Positions 44,201 through 52,894 are shown, numbered from the stretch's first letter. The stretch: 64,000 nucleotides of DNA from Actinomadura nitritigenes (GCF_017573545.1 NZ_JAGEOK010000035.1:53522-117521); one strand, 5' to 3'. The notes: generated by a model not told the origin, from the sequence alone. A program made the numbers and translations.

Positions 44201-45187
44201 GACTCCGACGCGTTCCTCCGCGTCCTGCTGAACGCGAACGTCCTCGTCCCCATCCCGGTGGACGCCCCGCTCGAAGTGACGCCGGTGCAGAGCGAGTTCC
44301 GCTGGGACGCGGCGCTGCGCGACGGCACCGCCGTCCGGGTGTTCACCTCCCTCGTCCGGCTGCGGGAGGTCCTGCCGGAGTCCCGGTTCGTCTACGCCGA
44401 CTTCCGCGAGCTGATCGGCGCGTGGCCGCGCGACGACTGGGCGCTGCTGCTGAACCCGGGAACGCGGATCGGCGCGTCCCTGCGCGGCGACCAGGTGCGG
44501 GCGCTGAGCGAGTGGGCCCTGCGCGTCGGCCTCGTCCAGGCGCGCACGGCCGCCCCTGCCGCGCCGCCCGCGCCGCGGGAACCCGCCGCGGACATGACCG
44601 TGCAGGACGTCGTCACGGCGGCCCCGGCGCGGACCGAGGACCTCGACGACCGCGTGTCCCAGCCGACGATCATGCAGAAGGTCGTCCCGCACGGGCACGT
44701 CGGCTGGTACCTGGAGCAGGGCTACGACCGCGTCGGCGGGTTCGTCCACCCGACGGGCGACGTCGCGGAACTCCAGACGCCCGTCCAGCTGTACGAGGCG
44801 CTGGGGCTCCTCTACGAGGACACGCCGTTCTCGCCCGCGGACGAGGGCGTGTACGTCATCCGGTGGCCCGCGTACTGCCCGGACCTGTACCGGATCCCGT
44901 TCGGCGGGCGCGACGCGGAGGAGATGGCCTCCTGGGGCGACGCCGGCTGGGTGATCGAGCGCCCCCCGTTCGTCGGGGGCGGGTTCGCGCCCGGCAGCGC
45001 GGGCTCCATCCGCGAGTACAAGGTGGACAGCGTCCGGCTCCCGTACGGCGCCGAGATGTACTTCCTGGGCATGGATCGTTCGGAGAGGTTCGTCGCGATG
45101 TACGACCCCGACCGGCTCGCGTGGCTGCGGCCCGACGCGTCCACCGGCTCCGACGGGCGCGACGGCCGGGCGGGAGCGGCGCAGTGA
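41243..45187 (+). CDS. giant SseB-repeat protein with Pro-rich linkers and a distinct C-terminal domain
   Basis: 1,314 residues from the GTG at 41243 (AGGGGG 8 nt upstream); GTG 41234 is possible. Four SseB-type domains: residues about 5-130, 270-395, 410-530 and 969-1095, each opening with an ELERRLEESVRAGD- or ERELLRAAANNDHD-like helix and containing LVPVPDD-type strands. They are joined by long Pro/Ala/Thr linkers, one with perfect 18-bp repeats and one with ~156-bp repeats. The last ~195 residues (from QKVVPHGHVGWYLEQGYD) are a separate globular domain. No signal peptide is seen. The next small gene overlaps as GTGA. SseB domains are named for an enhancer of serine-sensitivity protein; function unknown. 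Confidence 0.8.
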   Translation: MADAWRPTSELERRLEESVRAGDQEGYFRILAGSELVVPVPDDAVDEVLAGRARPAWPTHEEDGRVHVLVYTSAAAMRACLGPSWRHFMTLRFGDLAETWPDARWWLAVDAPGHPGGTPLPIEARMPAWFVRQVADGDGRPPQVGRPELASAAAPAPAPARAASSAPASPEPPASVADPSLVADPSLVADPSLVADPSLVAEPAPEPAPEPVPEPSAPPAPAQTASPPAPPPPAPPPSPSPPDESPWEELQGQHRELPREAPREPSRPEFHPANDVERELLRAAANNDHDLFLQTMADTEILLPVPDDTDYTLRPGRPGFPWRTREVDGNTVVPVFTSPERLIEAAHAAGTGTEYIKLPFTVALRYWPDHGWLLAINSGSPAGGTVMAAQLPGLATWADQRAAARMTDRFEPQNDIEQRLFDAARRRDTDTFFKVLLGAQVLVPADPDTPWGIAPEDPAFPWRPVTVHGRTSVQLFTSLKWMNEAIGSSRFVMPSLLDVVSAWPDADWTLVLNPGTPIDATMPGEQVRALSGPPRTAPEKAATPPSAATPPPPENPAVPVAPAVPSTDASPMPDGAPDVPASTGTGPQQRPGHVPTDPGAPAIPTGEAARPSGGHAAPGTPPGPEQPAFPAADPAVPGPPDHAPAAPSVTTGGHSTAVPPPPAERPAFGGPEPAPGDGPHQTGPQPQVSAPDHEPTAPSVTSGGYPTTGPTPPTEQPSSNAPEPVPAPGDGLHQTGPQPQVSAPDHEPTAPSTTSGGHPVAVPTPPAERPGFSATGPQPQVGLPGAGEATPPPVPPGVRDDAPAYGPQAPAAESPYGAYSTALPGDTGPHGYPPTGPGTPAATAGPGLPETTGPQHLPGHAPAAETPAEPAPSAQDAAGGNAPEAGTAARHGYEPSSPSEAAAPADAEPGANASTVTAGHAIVGLGPASDPSAPQPPAATEPPGDRQATGDQQATERRLRPVGAPEAEFEPGNRIDQELYEAALGGDSDAFLRVLLNANVLVPIPVDAPLEVTPVQSEFRWDAALRDGTAVRVFTSLVRLREVLPESRFVYADFRELIGAWPRDDWALLLNPGTRIGASLRGDQVRALSEWALRVGLVQARTAAPAAPPAPREPAADMTVQDVVTAAPARTEDLDDRVSQPTIMQKVVPHGHVGWYLEQGYDRVGGFVHPTGDVAELQTPVQLYEALGLLYEDTPFSPADEGVYVIRWPAYCPDLYRIPFGGRDAEEMASWGDAGWVIERPPFVGGGFAPGSAGSIREYKVDSVRLPYGAEMYFLGMDRSERFVAMYDPDRLAWLRPDASTGSDGRDGRAGAAQ
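41768..41839 (+). repeat. four perfect 18-bp tandem repeats in the SseB-repeat gene
   Basis: GTGGCGGATCCCTCCCTC occurs four times in a row without a mismatch and encodes VADPSL each time. Perfect identity means a recent expansion; the unit is a multiple of three, so the frame is safe. It lies in a linker between the first and second SseB domains. Confidence 0.95.
43160..43590 (+). repeat. imperfect ~156-bp tandem repeats in the Pro-rich linker
   Basis: The block CCGGACCACG starts at 43160, 43313 and 43472, with CACCAGACCGGCCCGCAGCC at 43280 and 43439, giving periods of 153 and 159 bp. Roughly two and a half copies, each with several substitutions. They encode Pro/Thr-rich sequence including HQTGPQPQVSAPDHEPTAPS. 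Confidence 0.8.
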
Positions 45188-45552
45188 TCAGGGACGGTTA
45201 CGTGGCGCGCTGGCTCGGCCGCGACTTCGAGGCCGCGCCGGGCGCCGACGGCGAGGTCCGGCTCTACACGCCTGGGCCGACGGACGGGTTCGAGGAGCTG
45301 CGCCCCGGCCGGTTCCGGCGGATCGTCCCCGCGTCGGAGGTCGAGGAGCTCCGGTACGTCCGGACGACGTGCCGGTGGCGCGGGGAGCGGTTCGTCATCG
45401 TCGGCGAGCACGAGACGTGGCTGCGCGTCGAATATGTCGGCGGCCGTGCCCCGGTGGCCGAATCGCTCGGCCTCGAACGCATTGACCAGGGCGTTTGGCA
45501 GGCGTGGGCGCCCACGACGGAGATAGAGGACGTCCGAGAGGAAGTCATGTGA
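45184..45552 (+). CDS. small protein coupled to the SseB-repeat gene
   Basis: 122 residues, GTG start overlapping the upstream stop as GTGA. Sequence such as RDGYVARWLGRDFEAAPGADG, VRTTCRWRGERFVIVGEHE and YVGGRAPVAESLGLERID is a compact beta-rich fold seen beside other large multi-domain actinomycete proteins; I know no function. The close coupling to a large protein with a separate C-terminal domain suggests a partner or an immunity protein. Confidence 0.7.
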   Translation: MIRDGYVARWLGRDFEAAPGADGEVRLYTPGPTDGFEELRPGRFRRIVPASEVEELRYVRTTCRWRGERFVIVGEHETWLRVEYVGGRAPVAESLGLERIDQGVWQAWAPTTEIEDVREEVM

Positions 45553-45666
45553 GCGTGTCCGGGCTTGCTTTGGCCCGTTCATCCGTGTTCGCATGAGTCC
45601 TGGGACGATCTCCCGGGTGCAGCGGGCACAGGCGCTCAAAGGCGATGCGACGGAGGTGCTGGGGCG

Positions 45667-46704
45667 GTGTACTGCCGACCGGCGGTGAAACCGATCTTTG
45701 TGGGGCTCGGGGCGGCGGCCATCCTCGCCGCCGGGGGCGCGTCCGCCTCCGCCGAGGACTCCCCTACGCCGACCCCCTCCGACTCGGGGTCCGCGTCACC
45801 CGCTCCGGCGCCGAAGCTCACGGTGGTGGCGTCGGCAGAGAGCCCGGCGCAGGCGGGGACGAACGCCCTCGTCACGACGCGGGTGTCCACCACCGCGGGC
45901 ACCGCCGAGGCCGTCCATGTGGTGTCCGTCACCCTGAGCACGTCGAACAAGGCCGCGAAGGCGACGCTCAGCGAGGGATGCCGTCCCCCGACGACGGTCA
46001 AGCTCTGCAACCTCGGCAACGTGGACACCGATCCGAAGACGGTCACGACCTCCGTCCTCGTTCCCAAGACCCTGCCCAAGTCCATGATCGTCACCGTCAC
46101 CGTCACCGTGGCGGGAACCGCCGACGGCAAGGAGCTGACCGGCAGCGACACGGCGGCGGTCGCCTACCGGCCGCTGAAGACGTCGGCGCCGCCGACCACG
46201 TCGAAGCCGACGAAGTCGCCGTCGAAGTCGCCGTCGCCGTCCAGGAGCGCGACGCCGTCGGCGTCGGCGTCCGGCGGGCACGGCTCCTCGTCCGGCGGCA
46301 GCGGCAGCGGCAGCGGATCGTCGGGCGGCACGAGCGGGACGGCCGGGAGCGGCGGGACGACGTCCGGCTACGTGCCGCCGGAGCCGAACTCCTCGTTCCA
46401 GGCGAAGAACCCGCAGGTGGCGTTGCCGCCGATCGCGGCGCCGAGCCCGTCGGTCGCGCCGAACACCGTGTCGGTGACGCCGGCGAGCAGGCTGCGCGGG
46501 AACAAGGCCCCCGTCGCCCAGGACCTCACCTTCGAACGGGTCGCGAGCACGCAGGTGGCGTGGCTGGCGGCGCTGATGGTGGCGATCGCGGTGCTGCTCA
46601 CGCAGCTGCGGCTCGGCAAGCGGCGCGCCCCGGCCGGCGCGGCCGCCGTGCGCCCCGCGAAGGGCATGCACCGCCGGACCCGCCGCGGCATGTTCGGCAA
46701 GTGA
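45667..46704 (+). CDS. surface protein with signal peptide, Ser/Thr-rich stalk and C-terminal membrane anchor
   Basis: 345 residues. The start GTG 45667 has GGAGGT 9 nt upstream; another GTG at 45685 is also possible. A signal peptide (VKPIFVGLGAAAILAAGGASASAE) is followed by a ~110-residue beta-sandwich-like domain (LTVVASAESPAQAGTNALV; VTVTVAGTADGKELTGSD), a Ser/Thr/Pro/Lys and Gly-rich stalk, and a membrane helix near 297-317 with a basic tail. There is no LPxTG, so the helix itself holds it in the membrane. Two Cys in GCRPPTTVKLCNLG may bond. Probably a cell-surface or pilus-like accessory protein. Confidence 0.75.
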   Translation: MYCRPAVKPIFVGLGAAAILAAGGASASAEDSPTPTPSDSGSASPAPAPKLTVVASAESPAQAGTNALVTTRVSTTAGTAEAVHVVSVTLSTSNKAAKATLSEGCRPPTTVKLCNLGNVDTDPKTVTTSVLVPKTLPKSMIVTVTVTVAGTADGKELTGSDTAAVAYRPLKTSAPPTTSKPTKSPSKSPSPSRSATPSASASGGHGSSSGGSGSGSGSSGGTSGTAGSGGTTSGYVPPEPNSSFQAKNPQVALPPIAAPSPSVAPNTVSVTPASRLRGNKAPVAQDLTFERVASTQVAWLAALMVAIAVLLTQLRLGKRRAPAGAAAVRPAKGMHRRTRRGMFGK

Positions 46705-46771
46705 TCGACGGAATCCATCCCGGCCGAAGCCATTCTCACCGGGCGCACGCCGTCCGCTCTAGGGGCCGTTT

Positions 46772-47362
46772 TCAAGCGCCCTTCTGATTTGCGGCGGAAT
46801 TGGCGTGGCTTTTCTCGACGGCGCCCTGGCCCGCCATGCGGTCCGCTGAGCGGCGCAGCAAGCCCGCGCACCACCGCAGCGCTCTCCTCATCAGAAGGAA
46901 GATGGCGCCGCCTGCTCCGAAGTAGACGAGCACGCACAGGATGGCCCATACGAAGGAAGGCCGCGACGTCCCTTTCTTGACCATTTCGTAGGACGTTCCG
47001 CCCTTCCCGTGCTCTACGCGGATCTCGAACGTGACCTTGCCGTGCACGGGCCGCCAGGTCTTGAGCAGGGGCCGGTGGACGAGCGAGGGCTCGTACGGCG
47101 CCCCGTCCTTCTCGAGCGCGCATCCGTACTGCGCCCAGCCGGTGATGGCGTCGCGGTGGCAGGACGTCGCCGTGGCGGTGTCCACGGTCACGGTCTCGCC
47201 GCCGTTGCGGACGAAGGACAGCGGCGCCAGCAGGAACTCGACCGCCAGAAGGAAGGACGAGACGAGCAGGGCCGCGGTGGCCCAGCGCGGCGGACGTTCC
47301 AGACGCAGAGCGACGTCCCGGCGCTTCGTCGCCCGGCGTGATCGCTCGGTCTTTCGTCCCAT
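46772..47362 (-). CDS. small membrane protein, two transmembrane helices, unknown function
   Basis: 196 residues. After a basic N-terminus (GRKTERSRRATKRRD), a helix at about 27-49 and another at about 137-158 enclose an outside loop with two Cys (TATSCHRDAITGWAQYGC) and VHGKVTFEIRVEH. The C-terminal tail is basic. ATG 47362 has AAGGAG 8 nt upstream. No family recognised. It converges on the surface protein gene. Confidence 0.7.
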   Translation of the reverse strand: MGRKTERSRRATKRRDVALRLERPPRWATAALLVSSFLLAVEFLLAPLSFVRNGGETVTVDTATATSCHRDAITGWAQYGCALEKDGAPYEPSLVHRPLLKTWRPVHGKVTFEIRVEHGKGGTSYEMVKKGTSRPSFVWAILCVLVYFGAGGAIFLLMRRALRWCAGLLRRSADRMAGQGAVEKSHANSAANQKGA

Positions 47363-47439
47363 GGGAGCAGCTCCTTGCGGCGGCGCGGCGAGGGACGATA
47401 GCAGGCGCGGTCGGCTCGGCGGCGGCACCGCAGGTCACG

Positions 47440-48255
47440 TCATGCGCGGCTGAGGGCGTGGCAGGCGATGGCCGCGGCGGCGGTGACGTTGAGGGAGTCG
47501 ACGCCGGCGGTGAGGGCGCCGGGGCTCATCGGGATGCAGACGCGCTCGTCGGCCTCGTCCAGCCAGTGGGACGTCAGGCCGTCGCCTTCGGAGCCGAGGA
47601 GGAGGGCGGCGCGGTCCCCCAGCGGGGCCTTGTCCAGCGGGGTGGCGCCCTGGTCGGGGGTCAGGGCCAGGAGCGTGAAGCCGGCGGCGCGCAGCTCGCC
47701 CAGGTCGCCGCGCCGGTCGGCCATCCGGGCGTAGGGGATCGCGAAGACCGCGCCCATGGAGACCTTCACCGCGCGCCGGTAGAGGGGGTCGGCGCAGCGG
47801 GGCGACAGGACGATCGCGCCGATACCGAGGGCGGCGGCGCACCTGAAGATCGAGCCGACGTTCGCGTGGTCGACGAGGTCCTCGAGGACGAGGATGCGGC
47901 GGGCGTCCTTCACGACGGCGCCGAGGGACGGGAGAGGGAGGCGTTCGAGGGAGGCCAGGGCGCCGCGGTGGACGGGGAAGCCGGTGACGCCTTCGAGGGT
48001 GGCGTCGTCGGCCACGTAGACCGGCGCGTCGACGCTGTCAAGGACGTCCGAGAGGGGGCCTGTCCAGCGGCTCGCCATCAGCAGGGAGCGGACGGGGTGG
48101 CCGGCGGCGATCGCGCGGCGGATCACCTTCTCCCCCTCGGCGAGGAAGAGGCCGTGCTCGGCTTCGAGGCTTTTCCGCAGGTTGACGTCCCGGAGCCGGG
48201 TGTAGTCGGCCAGCCGCGGGTCGGCCGGGGAGGTGACGGTGACGAAGCTGGCCAT
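47440..48255 (-). CDS. SpoU/TrmH-family RNA 2'-O-methyltransferase
   Basis: 271 residues. The SPOUT knot motifs are in order: VDHANVGSIFRCAAALG (motif 1), LLLGSEGDGL (motif 2) and DSLNVTAAAAIACHAL (motif 3). The N-terminal part (LADYTRLRDVNLRKSLEAEHGLFLAEGEKVIRRA) is the RNA-binding substrate domain. It methylates ribose in rRNA or tRNA. ATG 48255 was chosen; upstream in-frame sequence is Pro/Arg-rich and not family-like. A generic RNA methyltransferase; the exact nucleotide is unknown. Confidence 0.9.
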   Translation of the reverse strand: MASFVTVTSPADPRLADYTRLRDVNLRKSLEAEHGLFLAEGEKVIRRAIAAGHPVRSLLMASRWTGPLSDVLDSVDAPVYVADDATLEGVTGFPVHRGALASLERLPLPSLGAVVKDARRILVLEDLVDHANVGSIFRCAAALGIGAIVLSPRCADPLYRRAVKVSMGAVFAIPYARMADRRGDLGELRAAGFTLLALTPDQGATPLDKAPLGDRAALLLGSEGDGLTSHWLDEADERVCIPMSPGALTAGVDSLNVTAAAAIACHALSRA

Positions 48256-48584
48256 GCCTCGATTGTGACGGAGGGAGCGGGGTGCCCGGGCCGCGGCAAG
48301 GGCGCGGGGCGGCCGGTTCCGGCCGCGCGCGGGGGTTCCGGTTTGCGGGAGGATCACGCTCGGCCCCGGCCCCGCGCGGGCCCGATCCACCCATGATCGC
48401 GGCCGCTCCGCCGCCCCGTGGTACCCCGAACGCGAGGCGTGACGGCGGGGACGCTGTGCCAGGATCGTCCGGACATACGCTGATGACCTGCGTCATCATC
48501 GATTTTGAGTTCTTTGTAACCTCTAGTTCGTACTACTACAGTGCCGTGGAACATAGGCGGGTTTCTGGTGAATCGAGGGCAGCC
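48256..48584. other. upstream region of the VWA/solute-binding gene
   Basis: 329 bp without a gene. The half near the gene becomes AT-rich at 48500-48545, where the promoter should lie, and contains a palindrome at 48481-48498 (listed separately). TTGAGT (48505) and TACTAC (48531) are possible elements, but their spacing of 20 nt is wide. Confidence 0.5.
48481..48498. promoter_or_regulatory. perfect palindrome TGATGAC-CTGC-GTCATCA, candidate operator
   Basis: Two 7-bp arms match perfectly around a 4-nt centre. It sits about 20 nt upstream of the AT-rich promoter zone and 87 bp before the start codon of the VWA/solute-binding gene. Confidence 0.45.
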
Positions 48585-50912
48585 ATGAGCGGACGTCATC
48601 GCAATGACTTCCCTGAGGGGGACGGGGGCGGTCACGACCCGTCCACGCCCGTGTTCGGACCGGCGAACGACGGGTCCTCCGACTGGTTCGGCGCCAGGGG
48701 CTCCGAGAGCCGCCCGCTGACCCAGGAGCCGCAGGCCGGGCCGCCGCCGGGCGCGCCCGCGGGCCCGCCCCCCGGTCCGCCGCGGGCGTCCGGGCCCGGC
48801 GAGACGCCCGAATGGTTCACCCCGCGACGCTCGTCCGAGGAGCCCGTCTACGGCGCCGGCGGCTTCACCGGCGCGTCCGACGCCGGCGGGTACGGGCTCG
48901 GACGGTCCGGCGGGTACGGCGCCGAGCGGCAGGACCCGATGGCGGCGCCCGCGCCGCAGGAGCCGCCGCCCGGCCGGTCCTCGTCCCCGCTGGCCGGGAC
49001 GGGCTACAGCGAGTACGACGCCATCCGCAGCTCGGACGAGACGCCGGCCGGGTTCTTCGGCGGCGGGTCCGCGGGTTCCGGCGGGTCCGGCGGCTACGGC
49101 GGCGGATCGGGAGGCGGCGGCGGATCCGGCGGCGGATCCGGCGGCTATGGCGGCGGCACCGGCGGCTACGAGTACGGCAAGCGGAAGCGGAAGCGGAGCA
49201 AGGCCGCGCTGATCGGGCCGATGGCCGGGGCGGTGGGCCTGGCGCTGCTGCTCGGCGTCGGCGTGTACGCGTTCGCCGAGAGCGGCGGCGGCTGCTCCGG
49301 CGACAACGCGCTGGCCCTGTCGGTCGCGGCGGCGCCCGACATCGAGCCGGTGGTCGTGAAGGCGGCGGGCCGGTTCAACGACGCCAAGCACAAGGTCGGC
49401 GGCAAGTGCGTGCGGGCCGACGTGAAGAAGGCCGACCCGGCGTCGGTGGCGACGCTGCTGTCCGGGCAGGGCGTCGCGGACTCGGCGAACGAGCGGCCGG
49501 ACGTGTGGATCCCCGACTCCTCGCTGTGGACGGCGCTCGCCCGCGGCGAGGGCGGCGACAACAACCTGGAGTCGGCCAGGACCTCGCTCGCGAGCAGCCC
49601 GATCGTGGTGGGCCTGCCGAAGTCGCTGGCGGTCCAGCTGAAGAAGCAGGGCGTCACGGCCAGCCCGTCCTGGGACAACCTGCTGAAGGCGGCGGGCGGC
49701 GTCGCGGGCGGCGCGGTGACCAAGAACCAGATGATCCCCGCCGGATCGGTGCGGATGGTGGTCCCCGACCCGACCAAGAACGCCGCCGGCATGGGCTCCC
49801 TGATGATCACGAGCATGCTGCTGGCGAACGACCCCAACAAGGACTCGATCTTCACCGGCATCGTCAGGACAGTCCGGGAGAACCTCGTTCCGTCAACCAC
49901 GGAGGAGTTCGCGCACTTCAGCAAGGACCGCACCGGCAAGCAGCCGATCTCCCTGTCGTCGGAGCAGGCGCTCTGGAGCTACAACCAGACCAAGCCGGCC
50001 CAGCCCGCGGTGGCGCTGTACCCGACCGAGGGCACGCTGTCGATGGACTACCCCTTCACCGTCACCGCGCAGAACGGCGACGAGCGGAAGGCCGCGCAGC
50101 TGCTCGAGAAGGCGATGACGACCGACGCGACCCGCAACGACCTGCGGCGGCTCGGGTTCCGGACGTCCGACGGCAAGGCGCCCACCGGCTTCGGCGCGGC
50201 GACCGGGGTCAGCCCGGCGCGCCCGCGGCAGCTCCCGACGCCGAAGAGCGGCGACGTCGCGCAGGTCATGCAGGCGTGGTCGAAGCTGACGCTCGGGCTG
50301 CGGATGCTCACGCTGATCGACGTGTCCGGCTCGATGGCCGAGCAGGTCGCCCCGCACACCAACCGGCTGCAGGCGATCGCGCAGGTGTCGCAGGGCGGGC
50401 TGGCGATGATGTCGAACGACACCGAGCTCGGCCAGTGGCTGTTCTCCACCAACATGAACGGCAAGTCGCCGTACAAGCAGACCGTGCCGATCGGCCCGCT
50501 CGGCGACCGCATCGGGTCCACCACCCGGCGCGGGCTGGTGCTGTCCTGGCTCAACCAGATGAAGCCGAAGCCGACCGGCGACACCGGGCTCTACCGGACG
50601 ATGCTGGACGCCTACAAGCTGATGAACAAGACCTACAAGCCGGAGTTCGGCAACTCGATCCTGCTGCTCACCGACGGCCAGAACGACGACCCGGACGGGC
50701 CGACGCTCGACCAGACCCTGTCGGAGCTGAAGCAGCTGAAGGACCCGAACAAGCCGATCCAGGTCAACATGATCGGCTTCGGCAAGGGCGTCGACCGGGG
50801 CGAGCTGGAGAAGATCGCCGCGGCGACCAACGGGAACGTCCAGGTCGCGATGACACCGCAGGAGATCTCCAAGATCTTCCTGAAGATGCTGTCGCGGCGC
50901 ATCACGTCGTAG
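48585..50912 (+). CDS. membrane-anchored solute-binding and VWA domain protein
   Basis: 775 residues. A ~200-residue Pro/Gly-rich cytoplasmic tail leads to one membrane helix (about 206-230). Outside, a type-1 solute-binding-like domain follows (LALSVAAAPDIEPVVVKAAGRFN, PDVWIPDSSLW, then EFAHFSKDRTGKQPIS), then a C-terminal VWA domain with MIDAS DVSGSMAEQ near residue 580 and LLLTDGQNDD near 695. This two-domain order is common in actinomycetes and may be linked to adhesion or extracellular protein assembly. GAGGG precedes the ATG. Confidence 0.88.
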   Translation: MSGRHRNDFPEGDGGGHDPSTPVFGPANDGSSDWFGARGSESRPLTQEPQAGPPPGAPAGPPPGPPRASGPGETPEWFTPRRSSEEPVYGAGGFTGASDAGGYGLGRSGGYGAERQDPMAAPAPQEPPPGRSSSPLAGTGYSEYDAIRSSDETPAGFFGGGSAGSGGSGGYGGGSGGGGGSGGGSGGYGGGTGGYEYGKRKRKRSKAALIGPMAGAVGLALLLGVGVYAFAESGGGCSGDNALALSVAAAPDIEPVVVKAAGRFNDAKHKVGGKCVRADVKKADPASVATLLSGQGVADSANERPDVWIPDSSLWTALARGEGGDNNLESARTSLASSPIVVGLPKSLAVQLKKQGVTASPSWDNLLKAAGGVAGGAVTKNQMIPAGSVRMVVPDPTKNAAGMGSLMITSMLLANDPNKDSIFTGIVRTVRENLVPSTTEEFAHFSKDRTGKQPISLSSEQALWSYNQTKPAQPAVALYPTEGTLSMDYPFTVTAQNGDERKAAQLLEKAMTTDATRNDLRRLGFRTSDGKAPTGFGAATGVSPARPRQLPTPKSGDVAQVMQAWSKLTLGLRMLTLIDVSGSMAEQVAPHTNRLQAIAQVSQGGLAMMSNDTELGQWLFSTNMNGKSPYKQTVPIGPLGDRIGSTTRRGLVLSWLNQMKPKPTGDTGLYRTMLDAYKLMNKTYKPEFGNSILLLTDGQNDDPDGPTLDQTLSELKQLKDPNKPIQVNMIGFGKGVDRGELEKIAAATNGNVQVAMTPQEISKIFLKMLSRRITS

Positions 50913-50993
50913 CGCTCCGACCGCGCCCGGTAGTTCCGTGATTTTCTTGGATTCGGCGTCAACCGGGCGCGGGGGTCGATCGTCATTTCATGT

Positions 50994-51028
50994 GGAGGCC
51001 CGACGGGGAGCGGGGCCGTCGGGCCTCC
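50994..51028 (+). terminator. terminator after the VWA/solute-binding gene
   Basis: GGAGGCCCGACGG (50994-51006) pairs perfectly with CCGTCGGGCCTCC (51016-51028), loop of 9 nt, 82 bp past the stop codon and before the sigma-like gene. Confidence 0.8.
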
Positions 51029-51179
51029 GACCTTCTCTCCTCCCCGGCCCGCGACGGGGAGCCGCCCGGAGCGCGGGCCTGGAGAGCGGAACAGCTCCCC
51101 TGACCTTCCTGAGTCCGTCCGTGACGCCGCGGACGAGGACCGCCCCAGAGGCAGCACCCTGATCCCGCGGGAGGACCCT

Positions 51180-52685
51180 GTGTCCGGTTGGCCCACCCTC
51201 GACCGCGCGGACGACGAGCGTCTCGCGCGGGAGCTGGCGGCCGGCGATCCCGGCGCCCTCATCCAGGTCATGGATCGCTACGCGGCCCGCCTGTACGACT
51301 ACTGCCACGCGCTGCTGCGCGACCAGGAGCCCGCCGCGGGCGCCCTCCACGACGCCCTCGTCGCCGCGTACGCGCAGGTGTCGGTGCTGCGCGAGCCCGA
51401 GCGGTTCCGCGGCTGGCTGTACGCGCTGGCCCGCGACGAGTGCATGCGGCGGCTGCGCGACCCGGACCGTCCCACCGAACGCCACGAGGCCCCGGAGGTC
51501 GGGGACGGCTTCCTGGACGGCGAGGAGCTCACCCGGCGGCTGGAGGCGCGGCGGCTGGTCCACGGGGCGCTGGCGGGGCTGCGCGGCCGCGAGCGGGAGG
51601 CTCTCGACCTCATGCTGCGACACGGCCTGGACGCGGCGGACGTCGGCGCCGTCCTCGGCCTGGACGCGCAGGAGGCCACCGACCTGACCGGCACCGCCCT
51701 GGCCCGCCTCGACGACGCGCTCGCCGCCGCCCACATCGCGCACTCCGGGCGCGACGGCTGCCCGGCGGTCGCCGGCCTCGCCCCCGACGGCGACTGGCCG
51801 CTGCCGCCGCCCGCCGTCCGCCGGCTCGTCCACCACATCCAGGAGTGCCCGGTCTGCTCCGAGCGGCGCGAGCGGAACGTCTCGGCGGCGCGGCTGCTGA
51901 ACGTCCTGCCGGTCGCGATGATGCCGACGGACCTGCGCGGGCACGTCATGGCGACCGCGACGGACGCGGCGCTCGCCGCCGACATGGCGGCCATCGCGCA
52001 CCGTGCCGGGCCGTTCGACGCGTGGGGCTGGCCCGAGCACCCCGGGGAGGCGCACGCCGAGCAGCGGCGCCGCGGCACGCCGCGCGCCCTGTGGCCGGCG
52101 CTCGCCGCCGCCGCCGCGGTCGTGCTGATCGTCGTGGGGGCGTTCTTCCTGATGCCGGGCGGATCGTCGGGGAACACGAGCGCCCAGTCCGCGCCGTCGG
52201 GATCGTCGTCGGCGCCGGACCCGTCGGAGTCCACGACGTCCCTGGAGCCCACGGAGTCGCCGACGCCGTCGGCGACCAGCACGTCCCCGGCGCCGACGCC
52301 CACGCGCACCTCGGCCACGCCGACGCCGACGCACACCCGCACCCGGGCGTCCCATTCCACCAAGCCCGCCCCCACCCACAGCAAGCCCACCAGGGGCACC
52401 CTGTCGGTGGGCGGGTGCAGCATCTCCACGACCACCACGAGCAGCTGTTCCATCAGCGTGCAGGCCGTCGGCGGTCCGGTCACGTGGTCGGTGACCAGCG
52501 CCTCCGGCGTCTCCGCGAGCGGTGGCGGCAGCCTCGCTGCGGGCGGCACCGGAACGGCGACGGTCACGGGCGCCTGCGACCCGAACGGCGGGAGCGGCAC
52601 CGTCCGGTTCTCGCCCAACGGCGTGGCCACGGTCACCCTGACCTGCGCACCGGAGGGCGGCGGGAGCGGCTCGTCCAAGCAGTGA
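51180..52685 (+). CDS. ECF sigma-like protein fused to anti-sigma zinc finger, membrane helix and outer domain
   Basis: 501 residues, GTG start with GGGAGGA upstream. Residues 1-190 are sigma-like: region 2 (MDRYAARLYDYCHALLRDQEPA) and region 4 (LRGREREALDLMLRHGLDAADVGAVLGL). Near 218-226 comes an anti-sigma type zinc motif HxxxCxxC (HHIQECPVC). A membrane helix (about 303-326), a Ser/Thr/Pro stalk and a ~85-residue outer Ig-like domain (GGCSISTTTTSSCSI) follow. A sigma domain tied to the membrane could be released by cutting, or may not bind RNA polymerase at all. A paralogue follows. Confidence 0.82.
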   Translation: MSGWPTLDRADDERLARELAAGDPGALIQVMDRYAARLYDYCHALLRDQEPAAGALHDALVAAYAQVSVLREPERFRGWLYALARDECMRRLRDPDRPTERHEAPEVGDGFLDGEELTRRLEARRLVHGALAGLRGREREALDLMLRHGLDAADVGAVLGLDAQEATDLTGTALARLDDALAAAHIAHSGRDGCPAVAGLAPDGDWPLPPPAVRRLVHHIQECPVCSERRERNVSAARLLNVLPVAMMPTDLRGHVMATATDAALAADMAAIAHRAGPFDAWGWPEHPGEAHAEQRRRGTPRALWPALAAAAAVVLIVVGAFFLMPGGSSGNTSAQSAPSGSSSAPDPSESTTSLEPTESPTPSATSTSPAPTPTRTSATPTPTHTRTRASHSTKPAPTHSKPTRGTLSVGGCSISTTTTSSCSISVQAVGGPVTWSVTSASGVSASGGGSLAAGGTGTATVTGACDPNGGSGTVRFSPNGVATVTLTCAPEGGGSGSSKQ

Positions 52686-52894
52686 GACCCAGATCACATT
52701 TGATCGCGTAGTCGCTGTTCCGGAAGGCGATACGGCCACGCCGCGTACCGTCATGGTCACAAAATTCGGATCAATGGGAGAAATTCCATCAAGTTGGTGG
52801 CAAGATCGGGCAACCAGAGCGCGCCTATGGGCGTCCATACGCCGACGCTCACCGGGGGCACGTTCGACGACACCGATTCGACTGGGAGGGTTCC

